Source: Microbotryomycetes sp. JL201 (Eukaryota > Basidiomycota > Microbotryomycetes). From it: a stretch of 28,583 nucleotides of DNA. The position numbers were made by a program, and so were the translations under genes. Position 1 is the first letter of the stretch. Every line of letters begins with the position of its first letter. The stretch covers positions 1 to 28,583 of the forward strand of contig JAQYUZ010000076.1 of the NCBI GenBank assembly GCA_033819885.1, given 5' to 3'. Shown piece after piece: positions 8,899 through 19,672 of this stretch. The notes under the pieces are model-generated. The model saw nothing but the letters and a program-made list of their open reading frames with translations. It did not search any database and had not been told where the DNA came from.

Positions 8899-11525
8899 AT
8901 GGACGTCGCAGCCCTCTCGCAGCGCCTCGACACGCTCTCACTCACCAGCGCGCCCGCTCAACCCGGTGCGACCGCGCTCGTCTCGTACTTTTTCACGCCA
9001 AAGAGCGGCTCGAAACACCCCAACAATGCAGAGGTCGACTTGAAACTCGTAGTTGTCACTATCGAAGACTCCAAGAACCTCGGCCCGGCCAAGCAGATCG
9101 CCCAGAGCGTCGGCTTGAAAGACATGCGAGCGATCGGCGCAGCAGACTTGGACAAGCTGCTCGGACGCAAGCGTGAAGAGGGTTAGAAGCCTTTCTCGCA
9201 GCAATCGCGATACTCAAAAGGCTTGCCAGACTGACATTGTGACCCTCCGTGTTTCTGTGCAGCCTCGCCTCTGTCCGTGCCCCCGTCACTCGCGTCCCAG
9301 ACTCTGCTCGTCACGTCTGCTTCGCTCGCAGGAGCCCAAAGTTTGTCTGTGCCGTCTCCTGCCGACCCATCGCAAACGGTTGCGTTTTCCGCAGCCGAAT
9401 TTGAGAAGGTCGTCGCCCAGCTTGCTTCAGAAGGCGCCGCCACCGCGCAGGCCGATTTCCTCCTCAAGGGCGAGGAAGCTCCGTGAGTAGTTGCCCACAG
9501 GATGTGCCACTGAGGTGTACTCATGCATTTACGCGATATCAGCGCCCCGGCTCCCCGAGCTCAACAGCCAGCAGCTGCCGAGGGCTCACTCGCTGCTGCC
9601 GCCGCGGCTTCCGCCGCTGCCAGAAAGGAACTTGACGGCAAGTCTGGCGTACAGCTCGGCATTACTGTCAAGAAGGAGCAAGCCGTGTTTGGCGAATGGT
9701 ACTCCCAGGTAAGACGACTTTCTCTCAGTAGATGAGTATTAGTTGATCTGACAGCCCGCCCTCTAGGTGTTGACGAAGGGAGACATGCTGGACTACTACG
9801 ACATCTCTGGATGCTATATCCTTAAGCCTTGGTCATACGGTATCTGGCAAGATATTCAGAGTAAGGAGACGAGGAATGGAACAAGTCAGATAGCTAACGT
9901 ATGCGACGTTGCGCAGCTTGGTTTGACGCAAGGATGTGAGGCACAACCCATGGCTCATATAGTGTTTTCTATTGACCGAGGAAGTCCTCTTGCAGCAAGG
10001 AGCTCGGTGTCCAGAACGCCTCGTTCCCGTTGTTTGTCTCGAACCGCGCACTCGAACGCGAAAAGGATCACATCGAAGGATTTGCTCCTGAAGTCGCTTG
10101 GGTTACCAAGGCCGGCAACAACGACCTTGACGAACCGATTGCCATTCGACCGACGTCAGAGACCGTCATGTACCCGTACTACTCAAAGTGGATCCGCTCG
10201 CACCGCGACTTGCCGCTGAAGCTCAACTTGTGGAACTCTGTCGTGCGCTGGGAGTTCAAGAATCCGCAGCCTTTCTTGCGAACACGCGAGTTCTTGTGGC
10301 AGGAAGGCCACACTGCGCATTTGACGAAGGACGAGGCCGGAACCGAGGTGTTGCAGATTCTTGACTTGTACAGGCGAGTGTATGAAGAGTTGCTGGCCGT
10401 GCCTGTCATTCCAGGTGTCAAGTCGGAGAAGGAAAAGTTCGCCGGCGGCTTGTACACTACCACCGTCGAAGGTTTTGTACCGACGACTGGTCGAGGTATC
10501 CAAGGTGGCACGTCGCACTGCCTTGGTCAAAACTTTTCGAAAATGTTTGACATTACGGTCGAGGACCCCGTCAAGAAGGGTGACAAGCTGTTCGTGTGGC
10601 AAAATTCCTGGGGTTTGTCGACTCGAACGATCGGCGTCATGGTTATGGTTCACAGCGACGACAAGGGTCTCGTTTTGCCTCCTCGCGTCGCTCAACTCCA
10701 AGTCGTCATTGTCCCAGTCGGTATTACGGCAAAGACGACTGACGAGGTACGAGACAAGATTTATGATGAGACGGACAAGCTTGCCAAAGAGTTGAGCAAG
10801 GCTGGCTTGAGGGTCAAAGCGGACTTGAGGGACGGCTACACGCCCGCGTTCAAGTACAACGATTGGGAGCTGAAGGTGTGTGGCATGCCAGACTACTGTC
10901 TCGCGTGACTCGCGACTGATAATCGCGTCCATAGGGCGTGCCGATTCGTCTCGAGCTTGGACCAAAAGATCTCGAAAAGGGCACGACCGTCGCCGTCCGC
11001 CGCGACAACGGGGCCAAGTCCGATCTGTCGTTGGCCAACCTGACGACAGAGATTCCCGCCTTGCTGAACCAGATCCACGATGACATGTATTCGCGCGCTC
11101 GCAAGACGTATGACGAATCAATCATCAAGATTGAACAATGGAAAGATGTTGTTCCGGGACTCAACAAGAACCACGTTCTGGTGCTGCCATGGTGCGAGGT
11201 CGAGCAGTGCGAGGACGACATCAAAAAGAGGAGTGCCGAGGAGTGAGTCGCCAAGTTGCTCGGCTGCCCTGATCTTTGGCGTCGTGACTGATTTACGCTA
11301 CACCAGATCGGCAGTGGTGCAAGACGACAAGGCCCCTTCTGCAGGAGCAAAGTCGTTGTGCATTCCTCACGACCAAGCACGTTTCGGAGACATTACGGGC
11401 AAGAAGTGTCCTGCATGCGGCCAAGATGCCAAGAGATGGACATTGTTTGGCAGGAGTTGTAAGCTTTGTGTGCGCGCGCAACTCGAATTACAATCGGCTG
11501 ACTCTTGTAACATCCGACAGACTGA
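8899..11525 (+). CDS. Cytosolic prolyl-tRNA synthetase with editing-like domain
   Basis: Nine exons (8899-9181, 9263-9482, 9543-9708, 9767-9860, 9917-9935, 9996-10875, 10935-11242, 11307-11458, 11521-11525) give 708 residues. Residues 1 to about 160 resemble the YbaK/ProX editing-like domain also found at the N-terminus of yeast YHR020W. An Ala-rich linker precedes the class II catalytic core. It shows [30 protein letters not shown], motif 2 [16 protein letters not shown] and motif 3 [19 protein letters not shown]. The C-terminal zinc-like domain has CPACGQ and ends in the conserved FGRSY. The enzyme charges tRNA-Pro with proline. Exon 5 has 19 nt and restores TWFDARIKELGVQN. The last coding exon has only 5 nt, supplying two bases of the final Tyr and the stop. 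It converges with CUE3, stops 110 nt apart. Confidence 0.93.
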
Positions 11526-11635
11526 GGACTTTCTCCAATTGGGCAATTTACTTGGCCGTGTGACTGCACATTGTCGATGACACAAGAGAATATGTTTTGT
11601 GCTGCAACATTGCGCTTTTCTTTTGCAATATGGGA

Positions 11636-14137
11636 CTATTGTGGGGCGACCCCCATCTTTTGCATTTTGCGATCATTGCCTCTTACCCTTCGCTCGTGAG
11701 CCATCTTGCCACCATTATGTCTACCTCTTCCACCTCGACCAAGACCTCTTTGTCCATCTCCTCGCGCACCATTGCTCGCCTTGTCAGCCTCTGAAGAGGC
11801 AATCGCCAGTTCCGACTCTGCAGCTTCTGCGCGATCAGTGGCGGCCTTTGTCGAATCGACCTTGTTGCCTTTGAACTCGTGTTTGTTCTGCATCTTGCCC
11901 AGCAACTTGTCCTTGTTGGGCTACGGAATCGGCGTAACCAATTGCAAGGCATGTCCATGTTAGATCCCGCAAGAACTCGAAAGTGAAGGAAGAAAAGGTT
12001 GTGCTCACGTTTCGTTCAATCATTCTCGCAAATTCTTCGATCCGGTCATCGCCCAATCCGCTAGCTTTGCGCATCTGCTCACGTGGCTTTGATTTTCTTG
12101 TGGCACTATCTTTTGCAAACAGAGCTGGGTTGTCGAGATACATTTGCTCGAGGTAAGACGTGATGATTGGGGTGAAAGGGTTGTCGGCGGGAGCCTGTTT
12201 TGATCTGGGAGGGCCGGAAGCCGCAGGAGTTGAAGGTCGAGTGTGCTGTTGAGGGAGCGATTCGGACCTGTCAGAGGAATGGAGCAATGTAATTTGCGCC
12301 CACTTGCACTCACAGCAGGCGTGGGACCCGTGCTTCCCATCCCTTGTCCACCGTCCGTATTGTGACCGTCATTGACGCCCAACTTGATTGTTGGAGCTCC
12401 GTAATCATCTTGATCTTCTACAAACGCGTCACCAAGATCTCGTTCGCTGTCTTCGTCATCAGATGAGTCGCGCTCGGCTCGTGCAATGATGGCGGCCTTG
12501 AGCGCCTCGCTCATGAAAGACTTGTCAAGTACGTCGTCAGGCGCTCTGGAACATGTCGGAACAGTGTCAGGAGACGGACAGAAATACGCAAGTGACTGGA
12601 TTCTTACGAAGTTTTGCCCCGCCTGAGCATGTTCGAGTCGATTTTAGCATCGTCAAACACATTGCGACGCTCTGGGACTGCGGACACCGGCGCGATGGGT
12701 GGGATACCCGCTTTCTCTCCCTGTTGCACCATTCGCAGACCTGGCGGTAACGAGTCTTCGAGCAGCGCGGCGATGATGGCTTCCGCCGGGACTGGCGCAT
12801 CGATGAAGTGCGGATGCTGCAAGCACGTGCGTAGGAATTCGGGTTGTTGGTCTGGCAGAACATCCAAGATCTGGGAAACTGCTGCGTCTAAGGCGACCGG
12901 ATCGACCTGGTGCATGAACCGTCAGCATTCCGGAGGCGCAGCGAGCTCGATCACTCACCTCCGAGGACGATTTTGCTTTTCCCTTGTCGTTTGATACGGC
13001 TTGACCGCCAAGCTTTAATCTCCTGATAACCTCCAGCCCGTCGTCTGTGTCGAATGCGCCATTGTCGATAGTGCGGACCCGCTCACAAAGTGCGTGTGCA
13101 CTACGTGCCAACTCTGTTCCTCTATCGAGTCCGTCAGCAGCGAGATCGAGCTTTGTCGCGAGCTTGTAGTATCGCTGCAAGTCTCGAACGAGCGTGGCGT
13201 TGATGAGTGGCGTTGAATGCGACGGTATCGAATTCGTTTTGATGTTTTGCAATAGAGTGTCAAGGCAGACGATCAGCTCGGACCAAAAATCACACCTGTC
13301 TGTCGTTGTTACGGGTTTTGTTTTGTCGAGTATGGGCGTGAGGAACGCCTTGTCGAGCAGCGCAAACGTTGTGGCGAGCAAGTCGAGCTTGAGTTGGAGC
13401 GTGGCAAGATCCTTTTCTGTCGCGGAGGACTTGTACAAGTGAGCGATGGCCGTATACGTGTGCGTCACTTGTCCGAAACTTGATGCGACCAAAGGATGTG
13501 AGCGCGCCAGGGCGAGCAAGCTCGTGAGGGCCTGCCTTGTCCACATGGACGAGTGCGTCGGCAGCGAGGACGCTGCTGCGTCGCAGGCCTGAATAAGTAG
13601 CGTTGGACCGTGCTCGCAAACATCAATCTGTAACTGCGGGTCGTTGTCGAAAGCGAGCGCGACAGTATCGTGCACGAGCGTCGAGTTTGTGCGCTGGAAT
13701 GCGCCACAGAATACGGCGAGCAGCGGGACAGTGAGCGTATCTGCTCGAGCTGCGAGCCGAGTGACGAGTTGGGCAAGTTTGGCACGCTCCACCGCAGGCG
13801 CGTCCAAAGTCGAGTCGGTGAGCGCACGGACCAAGCTCGCGTGCACGACTGGGCTTCTAATCACTGCAGGCAGGTTATCGAGGGCACATTTGAGCAATCT
13901 GTCGACCACCTCGTCCATGACTGCTTGCCGCAAGCGAGGCGGGGATGCCAAGTAATGACGTAAAAGTGCACGGGACAAGCGCGTCTCGCTCTGCGGGCCT
14001 ACCCACCTTGTCTCCGCCGCAATACAACGCTCACCCGTGTCAGAGTTGAACAAGAGTCTGGCAAGGCAATAGGACGACGAACTCTGTGCGAGTGCCTTCG
14101 CCTCGTCGGCGATAACCGATTCGACCAGGTGACTCGT
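11636..14137 (-). CDS. CUE3: Cue3/ASCC2 ribosome quality control protein, 5' end open
   Basis: The minus-strand exons are up to 14137-12959, then 12906-12608, 12545-12314, 12245-12009 and 11920-11636. A large helical N-terminal region is followed by a CUE domain (DAAVSQILDVLPDQQPEFLR to LLEDSLPPGLRMVQQ). Then come the RRNVFDDAKID segment, an acidic Tyr/Asp region, and a Gly/Arg/Asn-rich tail with MAHERRVRGNDRKMQKMG. This order matches ASCC2 and yeast Cue3, the ubiquitin-binding subunit of the RQT complex that splits collided ribosomes. The 5' end is not resolved: the frame is open to 14137, just inside an in-frame stop, but the first in-frame ATG is at 13918. Either translation starts there or an upstream exon is missing. 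The divergent transporter starts at 14163, leaving almost no room. Confidence 0.8.
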
Positions 14138-14162
14138 TCAGCCTATCGCGCGAGGCACCACC

Positions 14163-16702
14163 ATGTTTATCGTCCAGTCGACGCCGTTGGCCGAGATCCA
14201 AAAGAACAAGAACCCGCTGCCGGCACTCGTCTTGGTCGTTGTCGAGTCGTCAGTCGCCCGGATTTGAATCGCCGCAGCCTGCGTGGAGGCGGCGGGTGAC
14301 AAGACATGATAATGTGCTGACGCCGCCCTGTTGCAACAGCATCCTCGAGGTATTCTTCCTGTGGTGAGCCCGGCTAGCATCACGCAGTCACACCTCTGTC
14401 CGGGTTATGGACGTCGAGGCGATGCACAGCGCACAATGACGCGCACTCGGCCTGGGCGGTGAACGATGCACTGCACGAGCTGACAGGAACGGCATCATAT
14501 CGTCGCTAACTGATAATCGTAGTGCAACAGGATGGTACCTCGCAAAAAGGGGCATTGTGGATGACAAGGCCAAAAAGGTACACCATGCGCGCACGCTCAG
14601 GCCCCTCTGCATCCCTCTCGGCTGACGCGACCTGTGCAAACAGACTCTTAACAAGCGTCAGTGGTCTCGGAATACATTTGACACGAAAACACATCCACGT
14701 CATCTCATGTCTACTTTCGACAGTCAACGTCTCGCTGTTTACACCGGCGCTCTTGTTCTCCAAAGTCGCCTTTAGTCTCACTCCAGAAAAGCTTGCAGAC
14801 TTGTACATCATCCCAATCGGATTCGTCGGCATCACTGCGTTCTCAGCCGCAGTCGCATACGTCTTGGGCAGACTATGCCGCCTCAAAGACAATCAACGCA
14901 ACTTTGCCAGTGCGCAATTTCTACGTTTCAAAAGCTCAAAAAAGCGCGACTGACGCCGCAACTCAACCTCCCAGTCGCTTGCGCCATGTTCCAAAACTCA
15001 AACAGCTTGCCGATCGCGCTGATGCAATCGCTCATAGGCGAAAAGATGCCCTTGTCCTGGGGCCCACACGACACTCGCGATCAACAACTCGGTCGTGCTT
15101 TGTCGTGTCAGTTGACCATGTCTCAGCTGTCGGATGATGATGTGCTGACCAAGACCCAACTGCGCCCTTAGACCTCGTCCTGTTTTCGACCCTCGGTATC
15201 ATTGTGCGTTGGTCGATTGGCGTTCGCCTGCTGACGTCTGCCGAAAACCAAGACGACGAGGACGACCTCAGTGACGACGCCGATCCTTTCGAAGGTAATG
15301 GCGCAGCGGAAGAGCAAGATCGAGAAGCTACATACTATGTCAACGGCAGTCGTGAAAACGGCGCCGACGACCCTTTGATAAAACCAGCTTCGAAAACCTC
15401 TTCGTCCGCTCGCAACACTGAACCCAGGCGCAGGAGAGAAGGTAACGGAATCGAAAACGGTATCGAAGGGGACGGCGCGAGAGCTTGGAGAGAGCCGCAT
15501 CAACTCAGTAGCGAGGCCACGGTCGTTGCCGGTTCAAATGGTCAGGCCCAACCCAACGTCACCCAAGGCAAACAAAAGAAGAGCGATCGCATTTTCATGT
15601 CGTTCCCAAATACGCCCATTCCGTCCCAATATGGTGGATCGGACGCAGGCGGGGACGATGACGAGGAATTCGACGATGACGAGCACGATGACGAGTGGGG
15701 AGCTCGACGGGGAGTCGGAAGAAGTGCCGTCGATGGCAATGACAGCGAATTCTGGTCTAGATTCAGGGCAAAGACTGCTCGCGTTGCGAGACCTTTGAAA
15801 AAGATTGGCAAGAAAATCGGTTCCTTCGTGAGTTGGCACGCAAGTTGCGAGGGCTATGCTCGTCACTGACGGTTGACGTGTCGGATGGCAGATGACGGTA
15901 CCACTATGGGCAGCTCTGCTTTCACTTATCGTCGCGTGCATTCCACCCTTGCAGTGGGCTTTGAACGAGGCTGAGCCGCTCAAATCAGCTATAAAGAACG
16001 CAGGCAATTGCTCGGTTCCAATCACGCTCGTCACCCTCGGAGCATACTTTTACAGGCCTTCGGATCCATCCCGTCCGCCGCTCATGAAACGCCTCAATCC
16101 GTTCTCGAAAAAACCGACGTCGTCAGCGTCGTCAACTGCATCATCATTCAGATCACACAGGACATCATCGAAACCTGGCGAGACGATGACAATTGTTGTC
16201 TCTGTCGTTGCGAGGATGATTGTCGTGCCGTTGTGCTTGCTGCCGCTGTTTGCTTGGTACGCAAGGGAGACGTTCAATGTTGCCGATGACCCTGTCTTTG
16301 TCGTCACGGCTTGCCTCTTGATTGGGTCAGTCTCAGATCACGCCTGCTAAAAAGTGAAGCTTGCAGCTGACAGTGGACAAATGCTTTGTGCGCTGCACAG
16401 ATCGCCAACTGCCATCACGCTGGCTCAGATCACGTCCTCGGCTTCCGGAGCTACATTCGAGAAACTCAGTGAGCAGGCCCAATGCCGCCGCGTACTGCCT
16501 TCTCAGCGTGCTGAACGTATCTTTGCACAGTCTCAAAGACTTTGTTTGTTTCTTATGCCATCATGACGTGAGTCGGCGGGCAGAGATGCGCAACTACAGA
16601 GCGAAAACTGATGTCTCGTCCGCCGGTAGCGCACCTTGCACCATCTTGTTGGTCATCGCTGCGTTGTACATTGACAAAATTCAGTCTCAACATCACCACT
16701 GA
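14163..16702 (+). CDS. PIN-like (auxin efflux carrier family) membrane transporter
   Basis: Eleven exons (14163-14248, 14340-14363, 14523-14577, 14644-14656, 14724-14909, 14975-15106, 15172-15827, 15892-16325, 16401-16468, 16531-16567, 16630-16702) give 587 residues. The N-terminal membrane half has ESILEVFFLCATGWYLAKRG, then LNKLNVSLFTPALLFSKVAF, and FQNSNSLPIALMQSL. A long hydrophilic loop rich in Asp, Ser and Lys follows (EEFDDDEHDDEW), then the C-terminal membrane half (LITLV-type helices, MIVVPLCLLPLF, SPTAITLAQIT, TLFVSYAIMT). This two-half layout with a central loop is that of PF03547 proteins, in fungi the Ecm3/YNL095C group, thought to sit in the ER or plasma membrane; the cargo is unknown. 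Exons of 24 and 13 nt were needed to restore the conserved first helices. Four donors read GTCAGT. Confidence 0.88.
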
Positions 16703-16944
16703 GTATGACTTCCAACCTTTGATATTGGCAGAGGGACACATAGATTGCGTTTTTTTTCTTTGAACGCGCAATGGAATGTAATACTGTCCATATTCTTCAT
16801 CATGTTTGACGGTCAACGCAAGCGGACTGAGCGCGAAGGATGGTCGAAGAATTTTACAACAAGCAAAGATGGAACTTCTAGACAACATTCATTGTTTTCC
16901 CGTGTCTCGCGGTTGGCCAACAGTCGCCGACTGTACGGCGGAGA

Positions 16945-17554
16945 CTAGTACCATTGGGAACCGCCCGGTCCGGCGTCATATTGGCCCATGCCACCGTACC
17001 CACCACCCGTGCCACTAGCGAACCCGCTGCCGGCATGTCCACCAATCGCAGCGCCACCGCCGCCAAATTCATCTTGAGCAACTTGTTGCCTCGCAACTTC
17101 ACTTGTGAAGGCAGCCTTCATCTTGGACAAAGTATAGATGAGTTGCTTGCACGCGTTGCGAACGACTTCGACGGGCGATTCAGTGCCGTCGGTCTGAACC
17201 TTTAGAACGACGGCTGGTTCGAGAGGATGAGGTACTTTGTAGCCGGCGAAAATGACCGAGTTCATCAACAACAGTTGACTAGGAACCATGTGAGACTCGT
17301 TAATTCAAACGATTTGAAAATGCGACGAGCCGAGAGAACGGACTGACCCTCTGAGCATGTTGGCAAGCGTATGATCTTCCTTGTTGATCGTTATAGTCGC
17401 CGCATTTGGAATTTTCGTGTCTTCATCGATGATGAGCCTGCAGGGACGCGTGAGCGAATCAGATCAAAGCGTCGCGTGATGAATTCGAAGCTGAAACGCA
17501 CTTTTGCTCGCCATCTCCGAGGATGAACTGCTCGGCTCTGTTTGGTGCGTTCAT
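16945..17554 (-). CDS. RPB11: RNA polymerase II subunit Rpb11 with glycine-rich tail
   Basis: Three exons (17554-17502, 17437-17348, 17278-16945) make 158 residues. The sequence follows known Rpb11: MNAPNRAEQFILGDGEQK, DEDTKIPNAATITINKEDHT, LANMLRGQLLLMNSVIFAGY and KVPHPLEPAVVLKVQT. Rpb11 pairs with Rpb3 as the alpha-like heterodimer that nucleates Pol II assembly. Rpb11 is usually about 115-120 residues; here the last 35-40 residues add a Gly-rich stretch (GGGGAAIGG, GGGYGGMG) ending in QWY before the stop. This tail is continuous with the core and not separated by an intron. Intron 2 has a GTCAGT donor. The gene is convergent with the PIN-like gene and divergent from uL15. Confidence 0.92.
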
Positions 17555-18472
17555 CGCGTAGCCTACAGAGGGGCTGCCGTTCCGACGACACGCGACCTGC
17601 CCTGTGACGGCCCCGCGTCACGGACTGCTGAGCGTACTACGGGAATCGGTAGTCAGCAAGGTGATCCACACACAGTGACAAGTTCTGTGTCTGCGCGTGC
17701 GTGCGTGGCGTTCCAACATCTCGTTCCTCCCGACCGTCAAAGCGTTGTCAGGAAAATAGCTCTATGTTGATTGTCATCAATGGTGAGACGACAAGAGTCG
17801 CCCCACACGATTCAGGGGATTGACAGATTGTATTGAAGTTCAACATTGGTTGGTCATCATTGATGATTGACGCCGAGAGAAAGCGAGAGCGTGTCGCACA
17901 TTGCGCGTGCCCGAGTTGCGGGCCGATAAGCCAGATATGCGGAGCATGCACTTACATTCGACGGGCGGAAACGGTCTGCGGCGGTTGACCGACGCCCAAA
18001 TGAATGGGCGGATGCAGGCCTCAAATTGGCGCCTGCCGAGGATGGCACGCTCGTGCATCCGAAAAGTGAGTCTCAGTCTCGCATACAGTTTCACAATGAT
18101 TGCTTGAGTATATCGCCTCGACTCTCAAAACTCTGCCCCTCATATTGCCACGTCGTGGATGTGAGCCTGCCCCCTGTTTGAGCTGCCTTGGCTTGACCGC
18201 TGCCCGCTGAACGATTTGCCCTCGTACCCCCAAAAGGGTGAGCTCGCGCACAGCACACACGCACGACGACGCACGATCAAACACAGACGAGTTCGAGTCG
18301 ATGTTACCAGCAACGCAGGGCAGTTGAAAGCTTGCTTGCGCCCGTCGGGAAACAAGTTTTCCTGCGACCGCTGTGCACTCGACCGACGCGTCCGTGTCTT
18401 GTATCGACGCTTCGTCGTCAATTGTGTTGCACATAAAAAGTCATTTTCGACGCTAACCGTGTGTTTGTGCAG
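17555..18472. promoter_or_regulatory. Long divergent region, RPB11 and uL15, with probable leader intron
   Basis: 918 nt lie between the two start codons, the longest gap in the window. The uL15 ATG at 18473 directly follows a canonical intron end: a CTAAC branch site at about 18453, then GTGTTTGTGCAG. A 5' UTR intron ending at the start codon is therefore likely; its donor is not determined. Overlapping minus-strand frames (for example 18434-18021) show no domain and I do not call them. The rest probably holds the ribosomal-protein promoter. Confidence 0.55.
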
Positions 18473-19293
18473 ATGCCGACCCGATTCAACAAGACTCGCA
18501 AGCTTCGAGGTCACGTCTCGGCCGGTCACGGTCGTGTCGGCAAGCACCGCAAGCATCCTGGTGGTCGTGGTTTGGTCAGTCGACATTTTCCGATACGTCT
18601 CGAGGGACAGCATTGCCAAGAAGGGGAATTTCGCCAGCGCCTCGATGAGGGAGAGCTGTGCAAGGCACTGCATGCCGGATGACACGACAACTCAACTTGC
18701 GTTCGGGTTCAGGACGTTGTGCTGACACCATCCTCGTTCTTTCGACAGGCTGGTGGTCTTCGTCACCACAGGACCAACTTCGACAAGGTACGAGCATCGC
18801 GAGACGACGATAGATACGCCAACAGCTTGCTGAATATGCTCTCGTACTTTATAGTACCACTATGGATACTTCGGAAAGCTTGGTATGCGATACTTCCACA
18901 AGACCAACAACCAGTTCTGGCGACCGGTCATCAACGTCGAGACCTTGGCTGTACGTCCACGGAAAGTGCCTCCATTCTGAAGCACAAGGCTGATGTGATA
19001 TCTGGCGGCGAACTCGCAGACCTTGATCCCTGAGGAGCAGCGCAAGGGCTTGACGGCTTCATCCACCACCGTCCCCGTTGTCGACACGCTCGCCGCTGTG
19101 AGTTTACGAACTGCAGAGTTCCACTCGGTGACTATTTCTGACTCTTTCGTTCTGCTTCTTTTAGGGCTACGGCAAGGTCCTCGCCAAGGGCCGCCTCCCC
19201 GAGTTCCCTATCATCGTCAAGGCCCGATTCGTCTCGCGCCGAGCAGAGGAGAAGATCAAGGCCGCAGGTGGTGCCGTTGTCCTCGAGGCATAA
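18473..19293 (+). CDS. RPL28: 60S ribosomal protein uL15 (L28/L27a)
   Basis: Five coding exons (18473-18574, 18749-18787, 18855-18950, 19020-19097, 19165-19293) give 147 residues, matching the family length. The product is unmistakable: [70 protein letters not shown], and a C-terminus [10 protein letters not shown]. uL15 is an essential protein of the large subunit near the peptidyl-transferase region. Intron 1 is 174 nt, longer than most here, with a GTCAGT donor; I looked for C/D box elements of a hosted snoRNA and found none convincing. A leader intron probably ends right at the ATG. The gene converges with the pericentrin-like gene, with 379 nt between stops. Confidence 0.96.
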
Positions 19294-19672
19294 ACGAAAT
19301 GATACCCTGAGAATGATGCAACTTGAACCCGAAGGCATGCGGGAACGCGGTAGAGCGCCACTTTCTCATCCTTCGAGGACGCTGTTTGCAATTGTTTTTT
19401 TCGGACGATGCCGGGGTTGTTTCGATGCATATGACAGGAGTAGAGGGCAGTGTTCATTAGGAATGAGGGACACACTCTTTGCTCTCCGTTTATAAGGTGC
19501 TTGGGATGCTACTATTTTCCTTTGTGTTTGTAAACACTCGATCTCTCATTCCCTCAATTCTCGCTATGTCAACAAAGACTGAACGGTCACTGAACAATAC
19601 AACATCGGTCCGATATGCGACAAAAGGCACGAAAGTATTACTCCCACAACCCGAGAAGACGCTTCTAATTGA
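19294..19672. other. Convergent 3' region, uL15 and pericentrin-like gene
   Basis: The 379 nt between the two stop codons contain short T-rich stretches that could serve 3'-end formation. A plus-strand frame starting at 19479 has no recognisable domain and overlaps the antisense of the last pericentrin-like exon. I see no separate gene. Confidence 0.5.

Noticed and set aside
10183-11121. 312-residue open frame on the minus strand
   Set aside because: It lies wholly antisense to the conserved ProRS core, has no recognisable domain, and its composition follows from the complementary codons.
15534-16034. 166-residue minus-strand frame
   Set aside because: It is antisense to the hydrophilic loop and following exon of the PIN-like transporter. 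Its Ser runs come from the complement of Asp/Glu codons.
18285-18300. tRNA-like B-box sequence (GTTCGAGTC)
   Set aside because: No matching A box upstream and no cloverleaf stems could be drawn around it.
18021-18434. 137-residue minus-strand frame between RPB11 and uL15
   Set aside because: No domain, no family resemblance and overlap with the probable uL15 leader and promoter. It remains a weak candidate only.
18575-18748. Possible snoRNA in uL15 intron 1
   Set aside because: The intron is longer than most, but I found no convincing C/D boxes or H/ACA hairpin pattern.
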